Of a DNA stretch of 64,000 bases, positions 1 through 8,079 are shown one piece after another (the stretch's first letter is position 1; every line of letters starts with the position of its first letter). The notes under the pieces are model-generated. The model was not told where the DNA came from, did no database searches, and was given only the letters and a program-made list of their open reading frames with translations. The stretch comes from an uncultured Desulfobacter sp. (GTDB lineage: Bacteria > Desulfobacterota > Desulfobacteria > Desulfobacterales > Desulfobacteraceae). Both the position numbers and the translations under genes were made by a program. The DNA is taken from positions 5,974,501 to 6,038,500 of the forward strand of contig NZ_OY781882.1 in NCBI RefSeq assembly GCF_963677125.1. Direction: 5' to 3'.

Positions 1-228
1 AAAAAGCAGAGCAGCTCACTTACTAAAAAATTTAGCGGTAGAGTGAATATAAATAAAGGAACAGCTGAGGATTTACAGCAGATTTCGGGGATCGGACCTG
101 TTAAGGCGAAGAGCATCATTGATTATCGCAAAAAGCATGGAAGCTTTAAAAGCGCACAAGATCTGCTTAACGTTAAAGGCATCGGTAAAGGGACCGTGGA
201 TAAGATTAAACAATATCTGGTCTTCTAA
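1..228 (+). CDS. ComEA-like helix-hairpin-helix protein (5' end outside window)
   Basis: The frame is open from base 1 to the TAA at 226-228, so the gene very likely starts upstream; the internal GTG at 43 is only the first possible start inside the window. The visible part is one ComEA/HhH domain with two helix-hairpin-helix motifs, ISGIGPVKAKSII and VKGIGKGTVDKI, which bind DNA backbone without sequence preference. Family members are short exported or periplasmic proteins that bind DNA during uptake, or uncharacterised HhH proteins. The N-terminus, where a signal peptide would be, is missing, so location cannot be judged. Domain assignment is firm; a role in competence is not. Confidence 0.8.
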   Translation, partial: KKQSSSLTKKFSGRVNINKGTAEDLQQISGIGPVKAKSIIDYRKKHGSFKSAQDLLNVKGIGKGTVDKIKQYLVF

Positions 229-251
229 TTTTGAGGAAGTTTTTGATGCAT

Positions 252-282
252 AAAAAAACGCCTGCCCGTTGCCGGGCAGGCG
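252..282 (-). terminator. Rho-independent terminator of the psp operon
   Basis: A perfect 10-bp stem (259-268 with 273-282, loop TTGC) is followed on the minus strand by seven T (complement of A 252-258). It lies 57 bp beyond the pspC stop and fits as the end of the pspABC transcript. On the plus strand the hairpin is followed by A, so it would not work well for the gene on the left. Confidence 0.85.
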
Positions 283-338
283 AAAAAAAGGAAAAGAACA
301 ATGCGTTTTATTGTTCTGCCCTTGACCTAACATTATTT

Positions 339-782
339 TTATTTAAAATCAAATTCTTTTGACGTGACCGTGTCTTCCATGCGCCGAATTCGGCGGTCAA
401 TATTGTCAAATTTATTCTTAATCCGCTGGATGGCCGAGGATCTTGACCGGGTGTAGGACTGATAGAATTCTTCATCACTTGCATTTTCCAGCGGGATAAC
501 AGGCTCCGGCTTCAGTAAAAGTCCTGCGATAAAATAGAGGACGCCCACCGGCCAGAACCCAGTGAATAAAAACAGGGCAAGTACAATAATCCGGGTCCAG
601 AATACCGAGAGGTTAAAGTGTTCCGCCAATCCCCGGCAAACACCTAATATAATGCCCCGCCTGGAGCGGTAAAAGCCCTCGGCTGCAGTCAGGCGGTCCA
701 TTCTCTGACGAAATCCGCCGGATCTTCCTTGGCCCCACATGGAACCACCTGAACAGTGATATCGATTTTTATGGTATCTCAT
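339..782 (-). CDS. pspC: PspC-domain envelope stress protein
   Basis: 147 aa. The PspC domain is at about residues 36-95 (FYRSRRGIILGVCRGLAEHF, then a hydrophobic segment ending in GVLYFIAGLLLKPEP). The C-terminal 45 residues are charged and probably a coiled coil. In enterobacteria PspC is an inner-membrane protein that with PspB senses damage and pulls PspA off PspF. It is third in the operon pspA-pspB-pspC, 33 bp after pspB, with an AAGGA Shine-Dalgarno before the ATG. The basic, Gly-rich N-terminal extension of about 30 residues is longer than in E. coli. Identity is firm; the signalling role is taken from the family. Confidence 0.92.
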   Translation of the reverse strand: MRYHKNRYHCSGGSMWGQGRSGGFRQRMDRLTAAEGFYRSRRGIILGVCRGLAEHFNLSVFWTRIIVLALFLFTGFWPVGVLYFIAGLLLKPEPVIPLENASDEEFYQSYTRSRSSAIQRIKNKFDNIDRRIRRMEDTVTSKEFDFK

Positions 783-815
783 TTTTTATCCTTTCAGATT
801 TGTTGAAAACAGCCG

Positions 816-1061
816 TTATTGGTTTTGGTGCCCACGTTCGATGAGTATGGTTTCTAGGGCTTCAATCCGTTCTTCCATTTTGGGCAGGGCGTTGTATATG
901 TCCTGGATCATTCTGGTCTCTTCGGTCCGGGTCTCCTTTTCATTTTTTGAAAGTCCTCCGGTTTTGGCCGCCCGGATACTGCCGATGATGATGATTCCTA
1001 AGATGACCAGGGCAAGTATTGACCCGCCGACTGTGATGATTGCAATAATTACGCTGCTCAT
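816..1061 (-). CDS. pspB: PspB-like phage shock membrane protein
   Basis: 81 aa with one N-terminal transmembrane helix (about residues 3-28), a basic stretch, then a charged C-terminal helix (MIQDIYNALPKMEERIEALE) like the cytoplasmic coiled-coil of PspB. AAAGGAGG precedes the ATG. It sits between pspA and pspC with gaps of about 30 bp on both sides. PspB partners PspC to relay membrane stress to the PspA-PspF complex. Sequence similarity to E. coli PspB is modest, so the name rests on topology, length and position as much as on residues. Confidence 0.8.
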   Translation of the reverse strand: MSSVIIAIITVGGSILALVILGIIIIGSIRAAKTGGLSKNEKETRTEETRMIQDIYNALPKMEERIEALETILIERGHQNQ

Positions 1062-1091
1062 ATTCCTCCTTTGGTGTTGTCAAAATCAGGC

Positions 1092-1772
1092 TTAGGATTT
1101 TGTATCATCAATTGCTCCGGATTGGGAGGATTTCAATGCATTGAGTTCGTTTTCAATCTCCTCGTCGGCTGCCAGGTCATCAAAAGCGGTTTCAAGGCTG
1201 GAGCGTCTGCCGAAATCAACGAGATCGGCTTCGGCTTCCATACGCTCAATATGATTTTCCATCTCTTCGAATTTTTTGATCACTTCTGAACTGTCTGCCT
1301 TGCGGATTTCCTGTCTGGCCCGTTTTTTATGCTGGGCCCGGATATGCCGCTGAACCAGCATGCGCTGTTTTTCCCGGGCTGATTTCAGCTTGGTTTCAAG
1401 TTCCGTGATATCGTTTTTGTATTGATCCACCATAGTTGAAATGTCAACGAGTTCCGTTTCTACCACCTCCAGGCGCTGGCTGAATCTGCGTTTTTCCATC
1501 AGGGCCTGGCGGGCAAGATCGTCACGGCCTTTGGTTACTGCCAGTTCTGCTTTTTCATTCCAAAACGATTCTTTTTCCTGGGCCTCGTGGCCTAAACGTT
1601 CCACCTTTTTATGATTGGCAATGGCGCCGGCACAGGATGATTTCAGTTCGATCAGGGTGTCTTCCATTTCCCGGATCATGAGCTTGATCATTTTTTCAGG
1701 ATCTTCGGCTTTGTCCAGCATGGCGTTAATGTTTGAAGATACGATATCTCTGAAGCGTGTAAAAATACCCAT
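1092..1772 (-). CDS. pspA: Phage shock protein A, membrane-binding PspF repressor
   Basis: 226 aa, close to the 222 aa of E. coli PspA and collinear with it throughout. The start MGIFTRFRDIVSSNINAMLD is the amphipathic helix that binds stressed membrane, followed by KAEDPEKMIKLMIREMEDTL and a long coiled coil typical of the PspA/Vipp1/ESCRT-III family. PspA has two jobs: it binds and inhibits PspF, and it forms scaffolds on leaky inner membranes. AGGAG lies just before the ATG. It is the first gene of pspABC, transcribed divergently from pspF, from the sigma-54 promoter at 1829-1844. Confidence 0.96.
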   Translation of the reverse strand: MGIFTRFRDIVSSNINAMLDKAEDPEKMIKLMIREMEDTLIELKSSCAGAIANHKKVERLGHEAQEKESFWNEKAELAVTKGRDDLARQALMEKRRFSQRLEVVETELVDISTMVDQYKNDITELETKLKSAREKQRMLVQRHIRAQHKKRARQEIRKADSSEVIKKFEEMENHIERMEAEADLVDFGRRSSLETAFDDLAADEEIENELNALKSSQSGAIDDTKS

Positions 1773-1828
1773 TTTTGTTCTCCTATTATGAGGTCCTTAA
1801 GTTTTTTTGTGCATCTGTTGTTATTGAG

Positions 1829-1844
1829 AGCAGAAAATGTGCCA
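1829..1844 (-). promoter_or_regulatory. Sigma-54 (-24/-12) promoter of pspABC
   Basis: On the minus strand the bases read TGGCACATTTTCTGCT. Against the consensus TGGCACRNNNNTTGCW only one position differs, and GG and GC have the correct spacing. The start of transcription would be near 1818, about 46 bp before the pspA ATG. PspF, encoded divergently, is the expected activator; its binding sites should lie between about 1860 and 1960. Confidence 0.88.
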
Positions 1845-1984
1845 TAAGGTATTTGATTTGAGTTTGCATATAATTTCAAGCGCTTGGGTTTTTTTGCTGG
1901 GGTTTAATTGTGGTGAATATGGCCGCGATATGTTATATGATACTAAAATTTGGTTAATTTGGCCATTTGGGGAGAGGGGGAGAA

Positions 1985-3058
1985 TTGTCATATACTGATT
2001 CCATGGACAACAGTACTGGGGCTGTAAACATGTCCGAGGCGCTGGGCCAGTCTGAAGCGTTTTTAAGTTTCCAGGAACAGATTTCCCGGGTCGCACCCAT
2101 TGATCGACCTGTACTGATTTTAGGGGAGCGCGGCACGGGCAAGGAACTGGCTTCCGCACGGCTGCATTTTTTATCCCGACGCTGGCAGAAACCTTTTGTT
2201 ACCTTGAACTGCGCGGCTTTAACCGCCACGTTGATCGAATCTGAGCTTTTCGGGTATGAAAAAGGGGCGTTTACCGGGGCCGGTACCCGCCGTATCGGGC
2301 GGTTTGAACAGGCTGACGGCGGGACCCTGTTTCTGGATGAGATCGGAAATATTCCCATGGAAGTTCAGGAGAAGATTCTTCGGGTGGTGGAATACGGTCA
2401 GTTTGAACGCGTGGGGGCGGTTCATCCTGTTCATACGGATGTCCGCATTGTGGGGGCCGCCAATGTGGACTTGGCTCAAATGGCCCGCGCCGGCCTTTTT
2501 AAACAGGACCTTTTGGATCGTCTCTCTTTTGAGGTGATTTACGTTCCCCCGCTACGTGTGCGGACAGGGGATGTCATGGTGCTTGCCAATCATTTTGCAG
2601 GACGCATGGCCTTTGAGTTAGGGGGTGATCAGGTGCCTGAATTTGGAAAAAAAGCGATTCAAGACCTTGAAGCCCATGCGTGGCCTGGAAATGTCCGGGA
2701 ATTGAAAAATGTGGTAGAACGTGCGGTGTATAAGACAAACGGCCCGGTTATTACCCAGATAGATTTTTCACCCTTTATATCGCCATACGGGCCGATGCCC
2801 GGTTCTGGGACGCCGTCAATCGCACAGGCAGAAAAGTTAACAGCCACTTCATCTGCAAGGATAGCGTCAACCAAGGATACTGAAACGGTATGGGCGGAGC
2901 TGGCCGATCTACCATTGAAAAAGGCCGTACTCGCCCTTGAACGTTTCCGTTTGTCCCAGGCTTTAACCGCAGCCCGGTTTAACCAGAAACTGGCCGCAGC
3001 AAACCTTGGATTGTCCTATGACCAGTTCCGGGGGCTGAAAAAAAAGCATGGGATGTGA
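1985..3058 (+). CDS. pspF: PspF, sigma-54 enhancer-binding activator of psp
   Basis: About 357 aa. It lacks an N-terminal receiver or sensor domain, as is typical of PspF, so the AAA+ domain begins almost at once. Visible are Walker A (GERGTGKE), the sigma-54-contacting loop GAFTGA, Walker B (GGTLFLDEIG), the R-finger region (FKQDLLDRLSFEV) and the WPGNVRELKNVVERAVY motif, with a C-terminal Fis-like helix-turn-helix. I place the start at TTG 1985, 7 bp after GGAGAGG; the ATG at 2003 lacks a well-placed ribosome site. It is divergent from pspA, as in enterobacteria, and should be held inactive by PspA. Confidence 0.93.
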   Translation: MSYTDSMDNSTGAVNMSEALGQSEAFLSFQEQISRVAPIDRPVLILGERGTGKELASARLHFLSRRWQKPFVTLNCAALTATLIESELFGYEKGAFTGAGTRRIGRFEQADGGTLFLDEIGNIPMEVQEKILRVVEYGQFERVGAVHPVHTDVRIVGAANVDLAQMARAGLFKQDLLDRLSFEVIYVPPLRVRTGDVMVLANHFAGRMAFELGGDQVPEFGKKAIQDLEAHAWPGNVRELKNVVERAVYKTNGPVITQIDFSPFISPYGPMPGSGTPSIAQAEKLTATSSARIASTKDTETVWAELADLPLKKAVLALERFRLSQALTAARFNQKLAAANLGLSYDQFRGLKKKHGM

Positions 3059-3081
3059 TCCACCTTTCAGCTGTACGTTTT

Positions 3082-3353
3082 TTATAAGAAAGTCTGGGTA
3101 AGTTGCTCAGATCTTTCAAACTTTGTTGTGGGCTGTGCCTCGGTGCTGATATGTCAAGTCAGCCCGTGGCCGTTATATGAAACTTTCTGTAAACCACAGA
3201 GATGTTTCAATATTCGTTGTGGGCCGAACCACGGTCAAAGACCAAAGACGGCCCATGGCCGTTATATGAAAGAAACAATAAGTTACTAAGTTTCTTTCAT
3301 GTTTTGTTGTGGGGCGCGCCTGGGTGTCGATAGACCAAGTCGGCCCATGGCCG
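3082..3353 (+). repeat. Tandem array of three ~90-bp two-hairpin intergenic elements (family A)
   Basis: Three head-to-tail units at 3082-3172, 3173-3261 and 3262-3353 (91, 89 and 92 bp). Each begins TTATA(T/A)GAAA, forms a first hairpin closed by GAAA...TTTC, then has a conserved GTTGTGGGC, a variable middle, and ends near GGCCCATGGCCG. In unit 2, GTGGGCCG (3219-3226) pairs with CGGCCCAT (3249-3256), and an inner GGTC-AAA-GACC hairpin sits between. Unit 1 has GTGGGCTG with CAGCCCGT, a C-G to T-A swap that keeps the pair. Other copies lie at 12561, 13995, 35825 and 38665. No coding potential. The function is not known to me. Confidence 0.85.
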
Positions 3354-3389
3354 TTAGTTAGTTGCGATTTTAGAGCCTTAACGAAGACC

Positions 3390-3515
3390 GTGTTTGGACG
3401 AAAAGTTGCCCAGATGCAAGGCGCAAACAAAGCTAAAACCGGAGCGTACTAATGTACGTGAGGATTTTAGGTTTGTGCAGCAACGCCGCAGGTGGGCGGC
3501 TTTTCGTTCAAACAC
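3390..3515. repeat. Long palindromic intergenic repeat (family B), copy 1
   Basis: The outer arms GTGTTTGGACGAAAAG (3390-3405) and CTTTTCGTTCAAACAC (3500-3515) are inverted copies with one mismatch. Imperfect pairing continues inward (CAGATGCAAGGCGC against GCCGCAGGTGGG) around a centre with GTACTAATGTAC. Its last base is the first base of the usp stop codon read on the minus strand. Related copies are at 19777-19892 and 37589-37642. It is REP/MITE-like and may also end transcription. Confidence 0.8.
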
Positions 3516-3937
3516 TATTTTATTATGAATACCGGGCATTGCACCTTATGAAGCACCTGGTGTGCCACAGACCCAAGGAAAAGTCCTTCAAAATCACTCA
3601 CCCCTCTGGACCCCATGACAACTAAATCTATTTTTTCTATGTTTACGACATTGTCAATATTCATTGCCGGGGAACCCTCCAGAATCCGGATTTCATATTC
3701 AACACCACTCTCTTTCAATAAATCTTCAAAAGGATTGATCAGTTCATCACAATTTTTTAAAATTTTATTGATGGCATTTTGAAAATGCGGTTCGGCCAGA
3801 ACAACGGGAAACTTGGCGTGGCAGTGAAGCAAGACGATTTTTGAATCGAATTGCTTTGCCAATTCTATGGAATATTGGGTTGAGCGCATGGAGTGTTCTG
3901 AACCATCCACGGGGTTAAGGATTTTATTAAATTTCAT
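3515..3937 (-). CDS. Universal stress protein (UspA family)
   Basis: 140 aa from the ATG at 3937, preceded by AGAGGAG; an in-frame ATG ten codons upstream has no such site. One Usp domain fills the protein: MKFNKILNPVDGSEHSMRS at the N-terminus with the early aspartate, and the ATP-binding pattern GSRGVSDFEGLFLGSVA (G-2x-G-9x-G-S) near the C-terminus, ending in the usual CPVFIIK strand. The glycine motif suggests an ATP-binding member. It stands alone between repeat elements and a 420-bp gap, so the neighbourhood says nothing about which stress it answers. Confidence 0.93.
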   Translation of the reverse strand: MKFNKILNPVDGSEHSMRSTQYSIELAKQFDSKIVLLHCHAKFPVVLAEPHFQNAINKILKNCDELINPFEDLLKESGVEYEIRILEGSPAMNIDNVVNIEKIDLVVMGSRGVSDFEGLFLGSVAHQVLHKVQCPVFIIK

Positions 3938-3967
3938 ATTTTCTCCTCTCTGGTCTCTGCCCGGCAC

Positions 3968-4358
3968 GGGGTGGTTTTAATGTCCGGCCAAAGCCGATGT
4001 CTTATGAATTAAATCCATTGGGCGAAAACAGTCGGTCATCATTCCTGCAAGAAAAATAGAAAAAACAGAACCGATACGGGATCATATGTCATCATTATAA
4101 GATATATTTAGAGCAAAATAAATCGGTTTTAGTGATGTTTTGATAGATGCCTTGGGGCGGGCAATATTTAGATCTCTTTAAATCTATTTTTGATTGTATC
4201 CCTTAATTTGTCACAAGTATCTGATCGTGGTACAACACTAAAACTTATTGTAAATAAGCGGGTCTGCATGTTTATCATGGTCGGCCTCTATCAAAAAATG
4301 GAAAAATCGAATCACGGTCTTTTTTTGACTTCATATTTTTAGTTTAAGGGATTGAAAA
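3968..4358. other. Intergenic region, nothing recognised
   Basis: About 390 bp of AT-rich sequence between the divergent usp and epimerase genes. I see no coding frame, RNA gene, or clear promoter. AAGGGA at 4348-4353 is the ribosome site of the next gene. Confidence 0.6.
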
Positions 4359-5363
4359 ATGAATGTATTGATTACCGGTGCAGCCGGGTTTATTGGGTCT
4401 GCGCTCTCGTTAAGGCTGTTAAATGACGGTCACCGTGTATGGGGTATTGATAATCTGAACGATTATTATGATGTGAATTTGAAAAAAGATCGGCTGGCGC
4501 GTTTGTCCGGGTATCCGGATTTCAAATTTATTCTCCTGGATCTATCGGACCGGCCTAACATGGCCAAGCTCTTTGAAGAGAATGCCTTTGACTGTGTGGT
4601 GAATCTGGCGGCCCAGGCAGGGGTGCGGTACAGCATTGAAAATCCGGCCTCCTATGTGGATTCCAATCTAGTGGGATTTGGCAATATTCTTGAGGGCTGC
4701 CGCCATGGCGGGGTCAAGCATCTTGTATTTGCGTCGTCAAGTTCAGTGTATGGGCTCAATACCCATATGCCTTTTTCGGTCCGCCATAATGTGGATCATC
4801 CGGTCAGCCTGTATGCGGCTTCCAAAAAAGCCAATGAGCTCATGGCGCATACTTACAGCTATCTGTATAATTTGCCGACAACAGGGTTGCGGTTTTTTAC
4901 GGTGTATGGTCCCTGGGGGCGCCCTGATATGGCACTGTTTCTTTTCACCAAAGCCATGTTGGCGGATGAGCCCATCAAGGTGTTTAACAATGGTGAGATG
5001 AAGCGGGATTTTACCTATATTGACGATATTGTGGAAGGGGTGGTCCGGGTGATGAACAATATTCCTGAACCGGATTCTGCTTGGAGCGGCAAAAATCCCA
5101 TTCCTTCAAGTTCGTGTGTACCTTATAGGATTTACAATATTGGTAATAATGAGCCTGTAGCGTTGATGGACTTTGTCCACGCCATTGAAGACGCCTTGGG
5201 GAAAAAAGCAAACATTGACTATCTGCCCATGCAGGCCGGTGATGTGCCCGCCACCTGGGCTGATGTGGATGATCTTATTGCCGATACCGGGTTTAAGCCT
5301 GAGACATCCGTACAACAGGGCATACAAAATTTTGTGGATTGGTATAGAAAATACTATGCTTGA
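4359..5363 (+). CDS. UDP-glucuronate 4-epimerase
   Basis: 334 aa, a short-chain dehydrogenase/epimerase of the extended type. NAD is bound by GAAGFIG near residue 7; the catalytic YxxxK is YAASK, after SSSSVYG. The stretch AGVRYSIENP is characteristic of UDP-glucuronate 4-epimerases rather than GalE or RmlB. The expected reaction is UDP-glucuronate to UDP-galacturonate, for surface polysaccharide. UDP-glucose dehydrogenase, which makes the substrate, is encoded 3.8 kb downstream on the same strand, with pepN and elbB (minus strand) between, so they are not one operon. AAGGGA lies 7 bp before the ATG. Confidence 0.9.
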   Translation: MNVLITGAAGFIGSALSLRLLNDGHRVWGIDNLNDYYDVNLKKDRLARLSGYPDFKFILLDLSDRPNMAKLFEENAFDCVVNLAAQAGVRYSIENPASYVDSNLVGFGNILEGCRHGGVKHLVFASSSSVYGLNTHMPFSVRHNVDHPVSLYAASKKANELMAHTYSYLYNLPTTGLRFFTVYGPWGRPDMALFLFTKAMLADEPIKVFNNGEMKRDFTYIDDIVEGVVRVMNNIPEPDSAWSGKNPIPSSSCVPYRIYNIGNNEPVALMDFVHAIEDALGKKANIDYLPMQAGDVPATWADVDDLIADTGFKPETSVQQGIQNFVDWYRKYYA

Positions 5364-5367
5364 AATG

Positions 5368-5394
5368 AAGCCCCACAGTTTTACTGCGGGGCTT
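5368..5394. terminator. Bidirectional terminator between convergent genes
   Basis: An 11-bp stem, AAGCCCCACAG with CTGCGGGGCTT (one A-C mismatch), and a 5-base loop lie in the 48 bp between the stops of the epimerase and pepN. Short T and A runs flank both sides. Confidence 0.75.
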
Positions 5395-5411
5395 TAAGCT
5401 ATAACTTAAGG

Positions 5412-8018
5412 TTACTCCAAGGCCCGGGATACAATTTCATATAAATTTCGGGACAACTCTTTTTGTCCGGCCATGATTTCAAGTTGTTTTTTCATCATAG
5501 CCTGTCTGTTTTTATCATAGCGTTTCCATAAATTGAAACATGCACAAAGTCGTGCGGCGGTCTGGTGGTTGATTTTATCCAGCGTTAGTATCCGTTCGGC
5601 CACAAATTCATAGCCCTGACCGTCAGCCCTGTGAAAATGCATTGGGTTGGCCATGGCAAAGGCAAATATGAGGGCCCGGACCTTGTTGGGGTTGGCCATG
5701 GTAAAATCTTTGTGTGTTGTTAATTTTTTTACCTGGTCTAAGGTATCTTCAAGCTTGGACTGGGCCTGAACAGAAAACCATTTGTCGATTACCAGAGTAC
5801 GGGCCTGCCATTTTTCATAAAACGCCCGGCATGCATTATCTCGCAATGCCGGATTCGTATGGCTCAGGATTTTGAAGGCGGCAAATTCATCTGTCATGTT
5901 GCCGGCGCTTTCAAACTGTTTTTCCACAAGGGTCTGGGTATCTTTATCAGCCAAGCAGCCCAGATAGGAAAGGCAAAGGTTTTTAAGGCTTCTGTCCGCC
6001 ATTGCCGCACCGGAAATATCATCGGAATCAGCGGAGCTGCACAGTTCATATACGGCTTTCAATTCCGATGTCAGTTTTTCGGCCAGGGTGTGTTTCAAAA
6101 AGGTCCTGGCCTGGTGGATGGCCTCAACATCAATGATTTCAAAATGATCCTTGATTTCCGTTTCAAGGGGCAGGGCAAGGGCCTTGGAAAGAAAGGCTCT
6201 GTCTTTGTTATTATCCGCCAGAGCAGTGGAAAAGGCCTCGACAAGCCCTGGTGATACACTCATGGGGGTATTGGCCTGGATAGCTGTTACCAGGTTTTTT
6301 ATCTCATTGATAAACAGGGTCTGGGCGGCGCGCCACTGGTTAAAGGGATCTGTATCCCGGGCCATGAGGAAGGCAAGGTCCTGATTTGAAAAATCCGTGG
6401 TCAGCCGAACGGGCGCGGTAAACTCCCTGAATACCGACGGGTAAGAATCGGCAGATACATTGTCAAATTCAAAGGTATGGGTTTCTTCTGTCAGTTCATA
6501 CAACTTGTCTTGTTTGACCGTTTCACCGGCTTTGTTGATCAAAGAGATCCGAACAGGGATGTGAAAGGGCTTTTTCTCGGATTGATTTCTGTCCGGGGTT
6601 GTGGCCTGGGTAAACGTCAAAGACAGAGTTTCGGTTTTTTGATCATATTGGCGGGTCATGGAGACCGCCGGTGTACCGGACTGGGTGTACCACAAGAAAA
6701 ACTGATCCAGATTGCGTCCGGACACTTCTGCCATGACGTCGACAAAATCCTCAAGGGTTACAGCCATACCGTCAAATTTTTCAAAGTAGAGATCCGTGCC
6801 TTTTCGGAACAGGTCCTGCCCTAAAAGCTGATAGATCATGCGGATCACTTCAGCCCCTTTTTCATACACGGTCATGGTATAAAAGTTATCCATTTTAATG
6901 TATGAATCCGGCCGCACCGGATGGGTCATGGGGCCGCTGTCCTCGGGAAACTGTGCCGCCATAAGGTTTTTCACATCACTGATGCGCTTCACCGGCCGTG
7001 AGTTCATGTCCGATGAAAATTCCTGGTCCCGGAAAACGGTGAGGCCTTCTTTAAGGCTGAGCTGGAACCAGTTTTTCAGGGTGATCCGGTTGCCGGTCCA
7101 GTTGTGGAAATATTCGTGGGCAATAACGCCCTGGATGCCCATAAAGTCATCGTCTGTGGCTGTTTGCGGATCTGCCAGTACATATTTGGCGTTAAATATG
7201 TTCAGTCCCTTGTTTTCCATGGCTCCGGCATTAAAGTCGTTGATGGCTACGATCTGGTACAGATCCAGATCATATTCCCGGCCAAACCGTTTTTCATCCC
7301 ATGTCATGGCCTGCTTCAGGGACGTCATGGCATGGCTGCAAAGGGAGATGTTCTCTTTTTCCGAATAGATTTTAAGGGCCACATCCCTGCCGGATGCGGT
7401 GCTGAATCGATCCTCCAACACGGCAAGGTCCCCTGCCACCAAGGCGAAAAGATAGCACGGTTTTTTAAAGGGATCTTCCCAGACCGCAAAGTGCCGGTTG
7501 TTGTCAAGGTCTCCGGACTTTATAGGGTTGCCGTTGGATAGCAGTACGGGATAGCGGGTTTTATCCGCTATAATGGTGCAGGTAAAAGGCGCCATCACAT
7601 CAGGCCGGTCAGGGTAGGGCGTGATATTTCGGAACCCTTGAGCTTCGCACTGGGTGCACAAAATAGAGCCCGAACGGTATAAGCCTTCTAACGCTGTATT
7701 TTCATCGGGCTTGAGAATGTTGGTGATCTCAAGCTCAAAAACATCCGGGGTGGCGACAAGGGTAAAGGTTTCATCATCGCTTTTGTATTCTCCCGGTAAA
7801 AGCACCATGTCCCCGGCAACCACGGAAACAATATCAAATTTTCCTTTGTTCAGCACTAAAGGGGTTGTCTCATCTGACCAGGCCGGATCTTTTCTCATTT
7901 TGAGTTTGGATGTCACCCGGGTATGGTCTTCCCGGATGTCAAAGATCAGGTCTGTGTGGTCAACAATGAATTCAAAAGGCCGATAGTCTTTTAACTGTAT
8001 TTTTTTGTGTTCATTCAT
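5412..8018 (-). CDS. pepN: Aminopeptidase N (M1 zinc metallopeptidase)
   Basis: 868 aa from the ATG at 8018 (MNEHKKIQLKDYRPFEF), near the 870 aa of E. coli PepN and collinear with it to the end (NLYEIVSRALE). An upstream in-frame start would add 13 residues. The exopeptidase motif GAMEN is at residues 265-269, the zinc site HEYFH at 301-305 and the third ligand Glu324 in LKEG. The DUF3458-type beta domain and the helical C-terminal domain are both present, marking the PepN subfamily. It removes N-terminal residues from peptides in the cytoplasm. It is followed at 23 bp by a terminator and preceded by elbB on the same strand. Confidence 0.97.
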   Translation of the reverse strand: MNEHKKIQLKDYRPFEFIVDHTDLIFDIREDHTRVTSKLKMRKDPAWSDETTPLVLNKGKFDIVSVVAGDMVLLPGEYKSDDETFTLVATPDVFELEITNILKPDENTALEGLYRSGSILCTQCEAQGFRNITPYPDRPDVMAPFTCTIIADKTRYPVLLSNGNPIKSGDLDNNRHFAVWEDPFKKPCYLFALVAGDLAVLEDRFSTASGRDVALKIYSEKENISLCSHAMTSLKQAMTWDEKRFGREYDLDLYQIVAINDFNAGAMENKGLNIFNAKYVLADPQTATDDDFMGIQGVIAHEYFHNWTGNRITLKNWFQLSLKEGLTVFRDQEFSSDMNSRPVKRISDVKNLMAAQFPEDSGPMTHPVRPDSYIKMDNFYTMTVYEKGAEVIRMIYQLLGQDLFRKGTDLYFEKFDGMAVTLEDFVDVMAEVSGRNLDQFFLWYTQSGTPAVSMTRQYDQKTETLSLTFTQATTPDRNQSEKKPFHIPVRISLINKAGETVKQDKLYELTEETHTFEFDNVSADSYPSVFREFTAPVRLTTDFSNQDLAFLMARDTDPFNQWRAAQTLFINEIKNLVTAIQANTPMSVSPGLVEAFSTALADNNKDRAFLSKALALPLETEIKDHFEIIDVEAIHQARTFLKHTLAEKLTSELKAVYELCSSADSDDISGAAMADRSLKNLCLSYLGCLADKDTQTLVEKQFESAGNMTDEFAAFKILSHTNPALRDNACRAFYEKWQARTLVIDKWFSVQAQSKLEDTLDQVKKLTTHKDFTMANPNKVRALIFAFAMANPMHFHRADGQGYEFVAERILTLDKINHQTAARLCACFNLWKRYDKNRQAMMKKQLEIMAGQKELSRNLYEIVSRALE

Positions 8019-8079
8019 AATACAAGTTAAAATACAACCGGCCTGCAGCCATGTCAATTAAGGGATCTATAAATTGCGG

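Noticed and set aside
2003..3058. ATG 2003 as pspF start
   Set aside because: The purine-rich ribosome site at 1971-1977 is too far from it and is well placed for TTG 1985.
3082..3353. Three tandem units looked like a short CRISPR array
   Set aside because: Units are about 90 bp with diverged repeats, structured variable parts and the same element occurring singly elsewhere; no cas genes are near.
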